DNA of 64,000 nucleotides from Ardenticatenaceae bacterium (GTDB lineage Bacteria; Chloroflexota; Anaerolineae; Promineifilales; Promineifilaceae). Positions within the stretch are counted from its first letter, which is position 1, and every line of letters begins with the position of its first letter. Shown here in pieces: positions 60,778 to 64,000 of the stretch. Where the stretch lies: NCBI GenBank assembly GCA_020634245.1, contig JACKCC010000006.1, forward strand, positions 434,001 through 498,000, read 5' to 3'. The position numbers and the translations under genes were made by a program. The notes under the pieces were generated by a model. It did not search any database and was not told the origin of the DNA. It was given only the letters and a program-made list of their open reading frames with translations.

Positions 60778-60794
60778 ATGTACAAGCAATAATG

Positions 60795-60813
60795 TATACT
60801 TATATAGGGAAGT
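60795..60813. promoter_or_regulatory. Candidate GntR operator, copy 2
   Basis: Second exact copy of the 19-base word, 36 bases downstream of the first. It lies between the -35 and -10 of the upstream candidate promoter for the minus-strand operon. Confidence 0.7.
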
Positions 60814-60897
60814 TGTCAAGGAACTGAGAAATTTCCTTGGATTGAAAATAATTAGAGATTGGAAGTTGTATCGCAGCCGCTCAAAATTGGAAGAGAT

Positions 60898-61680
60898 ATG
60901 AGGCCCGATGAGGTGAAAAGCCTGAATCTGCAAGAGCAAATTAATCGTGATGCTTATGAACCGGCGTATGCTCAGTTGGCCAATATTTTGCGCCGTCAAA
61001 TTGGCGAAGGGGCATTCCGGCCAGGTGACCAGCTGCCATCAGAAGCGCAGCTTTGCCGCACCTATGGTATCAGCCCGATGACCGTGCGCCGCTCGATCAA
61101 TCTGTTGGCCGATCAGGGCGTGGTGAGTACAGCGCAGGGGCGAGGGACGTTTGTCAAGCCGTTGGAATTGGGCACGGCCGTTTTCGACCTTCAGGAATTA
61201 CAGGATTTGTTCCAGAATGGGATTGATACGGCCGTTAAATTGTTAGACGTTCGTGTCGTGTCGGCCGATGAACGGATGGCTCGCAAATTGGGCTTATGCA
61301 TTGGCGACAATGCCATTTACATCCGCCGTTTGTTAACCAAGCAGGGGCAGCCGATTTTTTACCATCGCGCCTACCTCATTTATGACCCGACCCGACCAAT
61401 TGTGGAAGCGGAAATGGACGCCACTTCGCTGCAAGGGCTTTTTGCCAACGCTGGCAACCATCTGCTTAAACGGGGTCAACTAACAATCGATGCCACATTG
61501 ATGAATGAAGAAGAGGCTAAAATTTTACAGGTCAGTTTACCGGCGGCCGCTTTTTATCTGGAACATCTTTTTTACGATTTCGATGAACGGCCGATCAGTT
61601 GGGGGTGGTTTGTTTTTCGTGGCGATCAGATCCGTTTTACAACACAGATTGGTATTCAAGAGGGCCGGAAGGATGAATGA
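60898..61680 (+). CDS. GntR/HutC-type transcriptional regulator
   Basis: A 260-residue regulator. An N-terminal winged helix (about 22-85: YAQLANILRRQIGEGAFRPGDQLPSEAQLCRTYGISPMTVRRSINLL) is followed by a UTRA ligand-binding domain (about 105-255). ATG 60898 has GGAAGAG upstream; a longer frame from 60859 reads into the operator region and is less likely. It is divergent from the corrinoid operon, and its gene overlaps that of a corrinoid protein (ATGAATGA). It probably represses both until a methylated substrate binds. Confidence 0.9.
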   Translation: MRPDEVKSLNLQEQINRDAYEPAYAQLANILRRQIGEGAFRPGDQLPSEAQLCRTYGISPMTVRRSINLLADQGVVSTAQGRGTFVKPLELGTAVFDLQELQDLFQNGIDTAVKLLDVRVVSADERMARKLGLCIGDNAIYIRRLLTKQGQPIFYHRAYLIYDPTRPIVEAEMDATSLQGLFANAGNHLLKRGQLTIDATLMNEEEAKILQVSLPAAAFYLEHLFYDFDERPISWGWFVFRGDQIRFTTQIGIQEGRKDE

Positions 61681-62347
61681 ATCAAATGTACATGACCCCA
61701 GTCGATTAACGTTGATTGCTTATGTGGCCGATCTGAAAGAAGACGAGGTATTGTCTTTGGTGAAAGCGCGCGTTACTGCGGGAAACGATCCGTTGGCCAT
61801 TATTGAGGATTGTCAGGAAGGACTGCGCCAGGTGGGCGAGCGATACGAACGGCAGCAATATTATTTGTCGGGCTTGATTATGGCCGGTGAAATCTTCCGC
61901 GAGGTGATGGAAATTGTCCAACCGGTTATTGAGGAGAATTTTACCGGCAACGAGACAGGCACAATCTTGCTGGGCACGGTCAGGGGCGATATTCACGATA
62001 TTGGTAAAAATAATCTGAGCATGCTCCTGACCTGTTATGGCTTTTCGGTTTATGATTTGGGAGTGGATGTACCACCGTCGGAATTTCTATTGCAGGCGAT
62101 TCAGGTGCGGCCTAATATCATTGGCTTGTCTGGTTTGTTGACCAGTTCATACGACGCCATGAAAGAAACAATCGATATGATTCGGATTTCCGGTGACAAA
62201 GCTGTCCGGCAGATTCCCATTGTGATCGGCGGCAATCAGCTTAATGAGCAGGTCTGTCGGTATGTTGGGGCCGATTATTGGGTAAATGACGCCATGACGG
62301 GTGTGCGGTTGTGTCAGGATTTACTAAACGGCCGTTCCCAGCCCTGA
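61673..62347 (+). CDS. Corrinoid (B12-binding) protein, second copy
   Basis: A 224-residue methyl carrier: helical cap (about 1-100) and B12-binding domain with the full ligand motif GDIHDIGKNNL (about 107-117), IIGLSGLLTSS and PIVIGGNQLN. The ATG at 61673 overlaps the GntR stop by eight bases, so it is coupled. The pair forms a regulator-carrier module; whether this protein senses methylation for the regulator or acts in catalysis is unknown. A short upstream frame extension is not needed. Confidence 0.88.
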   Translation: MNESNVHDPSRLTLIAYVADLKEDEVLSLVKARVTAGNDPLAIIEDCQEGLRQVGERYERQQYYLSGLIMAGEIFREVMEIVQPVIEENFTGNETGTILLGTVRGDIHDIGKNNLSMLLTCYGFSVYDLGVDVPPSEFLLQAIQVRPNIIGLSGLLTSSYDAMKETIDMIRISGDKAVRQIPIVIGGNQLNEQVCRYVGADYWVNDAMTGVRLCQDLLNGRSQP

Positions 62348-62372
62348 ATGTCTTGTTAAAAACATAACGCAG

Positions 62373-62387
62373 CTTCGACAGGCTCAG
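62373..62387. repeat. TGAGCCTGTCGAAG-family repeat, single arm
   Basis: CTTCGACAGGCTCAG, a single copy between the corrinoid gene and the convergent dapF stop. Confidence 0.75.
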
Positions 62388-62390
62388 CTA

Positions 62391-63206
62391 TCATTTTTCT
62401 AACTCTTTGATCATGTCGGCGGATAATGTGCCCTCGTAAACGGCCGTTACCTCTCCAACCAGCATCACATTCCAATTATCATCAATCTCTACCTGGGCTG
62501 TGCCGCCGTCCATCTGAACTTCTACCGGACTGGTGCAGTAGCCCATACGTACGGCCGTTCCGGCGGCCGCACTGGCCGATGTGCCCGAAGCCAAAGTGAA
62601 ACCCGCTCCGCGTTCCCAAATAGTGATGCGGATGGTGTGTTCGTCGATGACCTGAACCAATTGCACGTTCGTGCGTTGGGGGAAGATGGGCGCTGTCTCG
62701 ATTTGTGGTCCAAGCCGGTGAATGTTGCTCAGGTCATTGTGGAAGATTACGCAGTGAGGATTGCCGATGGATACGGCCGTTGCCCGCAGCAGTTCACCAT
62801 CCACCGGCAGCGGATCATCCACCCAATTGAAGGTTAATTTACCCATGCCCAATTTGAGCCGATTGGCCTGTTTGTCGAGCAGATTGACGGGTACGGCTTC
62901 GTTGTTAATGTAGATGGCGAACGTATCTCCCTTCGCGTAGCCAGTATCCCAGACGTAACGGGCAAAAATACGCAGGCCATTGCCGCTTTTTTCGGCTTCG
63001 CTGCCATCGGGATTGTAAAAACGCATGGCCAGCGCCGGCCGTTGATCGGGCAGCGGGCCGTAACAAATACCATCGCCGCCAATGCCAAAGTGCCGGTCGC
63101 ACAACAGGCGGATAACGACCGGTGTCAACGGAACCGGGAATGAAGCCGGGTCGATGATGATCATATCATTGCCCAACGCCTGGTATTTGTGGAAACGGCC
63201 GTTCAT
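62391..63206 (-). CDS. dapF: Diaminopimelate epimerase homologue with both catalytic cysteines replaced
   Basis: A 271-residue two-domain DapF-fold protein, beginning MNGRFHKYQALGNDMIIID. In true DapF two cysteines do the acid-base work: ECGNGAR-type and ACGSGA-type. Here the first reads KSGNGLR and the second LASGTSA, that is Ser in both. Substrate motifs such as GNPHCVIF, GIGGDG and ERGAGFT are otherwise kept. It is thus either an altered racemase/epimerase or a lineage-specific active form; I cannot tell which. The N-terminal NGR comes from an ACGGCCGT copy directly after the start codon. Confidence 0.85.
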   Translation of the reverse strand: MNGRFHKYQALGNDMIIIDPASFPVPLTPVVIRLLCDRHFGIGGDGICYGPLPDQRPALAMRFYNPDGSEAEKSGNGLRIFARYVWDTGYAKGDTFAIYINNEAVPVNLLDKQANRLKLGMGKLTFNWVDDPLPVDGELLRATAVSIGNPHCVIFHNDLSNIHRLGPQIETAPIFPQRTNVQLVQVIDEHTIRITIWERGAGFTLASGTSASAAAGTAVRMGYCTSPVEVQMDGGTAQVEIDDNWNVMLVGEVTAVYEGTLSADMIKELEK

Positions 63207-63234
63207 TTCAATTGGGTGTGTTTACTCTACTTAA

Positions 63235-63297
63235 AGTGCCAGGTATGGGGCGCATCATGTAGGGCAAACCAAGGCCGTTCACCCCATGCCTGTCACT
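63235..63297. repeat. Dispersed hairpin element, AGTGCCAGGCACAGGGC family, copy 3
   Basis: Arms 63235-63250 and 63282-63297 (AGTGCCAGGTATGGGG / CCCCATGCCTGTCACT) with two mismatches. The loop end resembles the other copies. It lies between dapF and the lipoprotein gene. Confidence 0.8.
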
Positions 63298-63302
63298 CTG
63301 TT

Positions 63303-63923
63303 TCAATTCAAAACGGGAAACGACACCAGGGTACTCTCAATAATATGGTCAAAAATGGGGCGCATGGCGGCCGCGCTGGATTCCAGAGAGGCGGCTGAGA
63401 TTAAGGCCACATAATCTTCGTTAATAATGACGGCCAGGATGGTAATGAGCGATTCGCCGTCTTCGGTGGATTTCAATACCATCATGCCCGACGATTGGGC
63501 TTCGATGTCCAGTGAGTGGCCTGGTTCGACAACTTCGAAGGTCTGACCTTCACGCTCCAGGAGTTGTTTGTAAACACCTAAAATGATCAGGGCATCATTG
63601 GCGGTAAAATTTTGGCCGGTCTGAAGATTGAAAACGCCTAATTCGCCGGGAATGTAATTGACGAATCCGTTTTCACCAAGTTCGGCCAGGGAATTGGCGT
63701 CGATAACTGATTGATTGGAGGCGACTGTCAGTCCGCCAAATACGGTTCGCACTGTCCAATCTTCTGGGTAAACCAGAGCCAGGCCCAATGTTTCATCACT
63801 AAACGGAACGTAGTTGACACCGGTATCGGCAACGGCCGTTGTCGGCGTATCAGGTTGTTGGTTGCAAGCAGCCAGGAGCAAGATAGAGAATAAAGTTGTG
63901 AGGAGTAAAAGTTTTTGTTTCAT
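63303..63923 (-). CDS. PsbP-like lipoprotein
   Basis: A 206-residue secreted lipoprotein. Signal peptide with lipobox LLLAAC, Cys near 20. Mature part (LGLALVYPEDWTVRTVF ... LLEREGQTFEVVEPGHSLDIEAQ) resembles a PsbP-like fold and the product at 47108. ATG 63923 is chosen because the longer frame from 63968 has no good start. It is probably anchored outside the membrane; role unknown. Confidence 0.8.
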   Translation of the reverse strand: MKQKLLLLTTLFSILLLAACNQQPDTPTTAVADTGVNYVPFSDETLGLALVYPEDWTVRTVFGGLTVASNQSVIDANSLAELGENGFVNYIPGELGVFNLQTGQNFTANDALIILGVYKQLLEREGQTFEVVEPGHSLDIEAQSSGMMVLKSTEDGESLITILAVIINEDYVALISAASLESSAAAMRPIFDHIIESTLVSFPVLN

Positions 63924-64000
63924 GAGTCTTCGTTGTCTGTGTAAAGAAAAAATTCCTGTAAAGCCCAATCTCTTTTTAAGAGGGCCATCATGTATAAATC

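Larger units (their letters stand above)
60757..60819 (-). promoter_or_regulatory. Duplicated promoter of the corrinoid operon
   Basis: On the minus strand there are two tandem candidates 36 bases apart: TTGACA (60819-60814), 17 bases, TACATT; and TTGTAC (60785-60780), 17 bases, TATATA. Each spacer is filled by a copy of the 19-base direct repeat, so a repressor there would block both promoters. Confidence 0.65.
105..63839. repeat. Highly iterated palindrome ACGGCCGT, dispersed through the window
   Basis: The exact octamer ACGGCCGT occurs about 105 times by eye, roughly one per 600 bases. The first copies are at 105, 546, 610, 1408, 1468 and 2632, and the last is at 63832. At about 54 percent GC I would expect about one copy by chance. 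Most copies sit inside genes, on either strand and in all three frames, where they encode Asn-Gly-Arg, Thr-Ala-Val or Arg-Pro. Flanking bases are often A or T, giving AACGGCCGTT. Copies are absent from both insertion sequences (18105-19380 and 24192-25618). They are also missing from about 12020-14220, 23150-26310, 46420-48320, 54100-56560 and 56570-58580. Function unknown; the nearest precedent is cyanobacterial HIP1. Confidence 0.93.

Noticed and set aside
60711..60897. Cobalamin riboswitch before the corrinoid operon
   Set aside because: No B12-box or matching structure seen; the region instead holds direct repeats that fit a GntR operator.

Overview
The window reads as one chromosomal segment of a Chloroflexota bacterium, most likely Anaerolineae-like. 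This is inferred from protein content: giant STAND ATPases with WD40 or formylglycine-enzyme domains, a Rab-like GTPase, Pro/Thr-rich TNTP-type linkers, SHOCT/DUF4097/DUF2089 clusters, and no lipopolysaccharide genes. GC is moderate. I found about 59 protein genes, one tRNA-Asn and two complete insertion sequences. The strongest genome-wide signal is an 8-bp palindrome, ACGGCCGT, counted by eye about 105 times. It occurs in genes on both strands and in all frames, but not in either insertion sequence. It looks like an analogue of the cyanobacterial HIP1 palindrome.

Layout. 0-8 kb: scpB-rluB-cmk, an M20 dipeptidase, a ferredoxin, an Xaa-Pro peptidase, a DUF6909-like protein, and selD, whose catalytic residue is an in-frame TGA (selenocysteine). 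8-18 kb: two FHA proteins, an SDR, an ABC exporter, a receiver-MinD fusion, a deoxynucleoside kinase, a thiolase, rfbC, and a homocysteine methyltransferase paired with a methyl-THF methyltransferase, then tRNA-Asn. 18.1-19.4 kb: an insertion sequence. 19.4-24.1 kb: trpF-NUDIX-trpB, a DUF4097-like protein and a 3-hydroxyisobutyrate dehydrogenase-like gene. 24.2-25.6 kb: an IS4-type element. 25.7-27.8 kb: a nitroreductase and a membrane protein.

27.9-41.6 kb is a single-direction accessory block. In transcription order it encodes an EAD7-type adaptor, an nSTAND ATPase fused to a formylglycine-enzyme-like domain, an nSTAND ATPase with 14 WD40 repeats, a membrane WD40 protein, two coiled-coil proteins (one with a membrane segment and an SH3 domain), a Rab-like GTPase and a histidine kinase. 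It looks like a membrane-tethered signalling or conflict system. 41.8-46.8 kb holds an envelope-stress-like SHOCT/DUF4097/DUF2089 cluster.

47-51 kb: an AT-rich lipoprotein gene, a glycosyltransferase, DUF951 and a membrane protein. 51.4-62.3 kb is a corrinoid one-carbon regulon: MFS transporter, two uroporphyrinogen-decarboxylase-family proteins, FolD, corrinoid protein, methyl-THF methyltransferase, the corrinoid activator RACo and DUF1638. It is divergent from a GntR regulator coupled to a second corrinoid protein. Duplicated promoter/operator repeats lie between the two arms. 62.4-64 kb: a dapF homologue with both catalytic cysteines changed to serine, and a lipoprotein.

The spacers are unusually rich in small dispersed repeats: heptanucleotide-period tandem repeats at ten or more sites, and several hairpin families.
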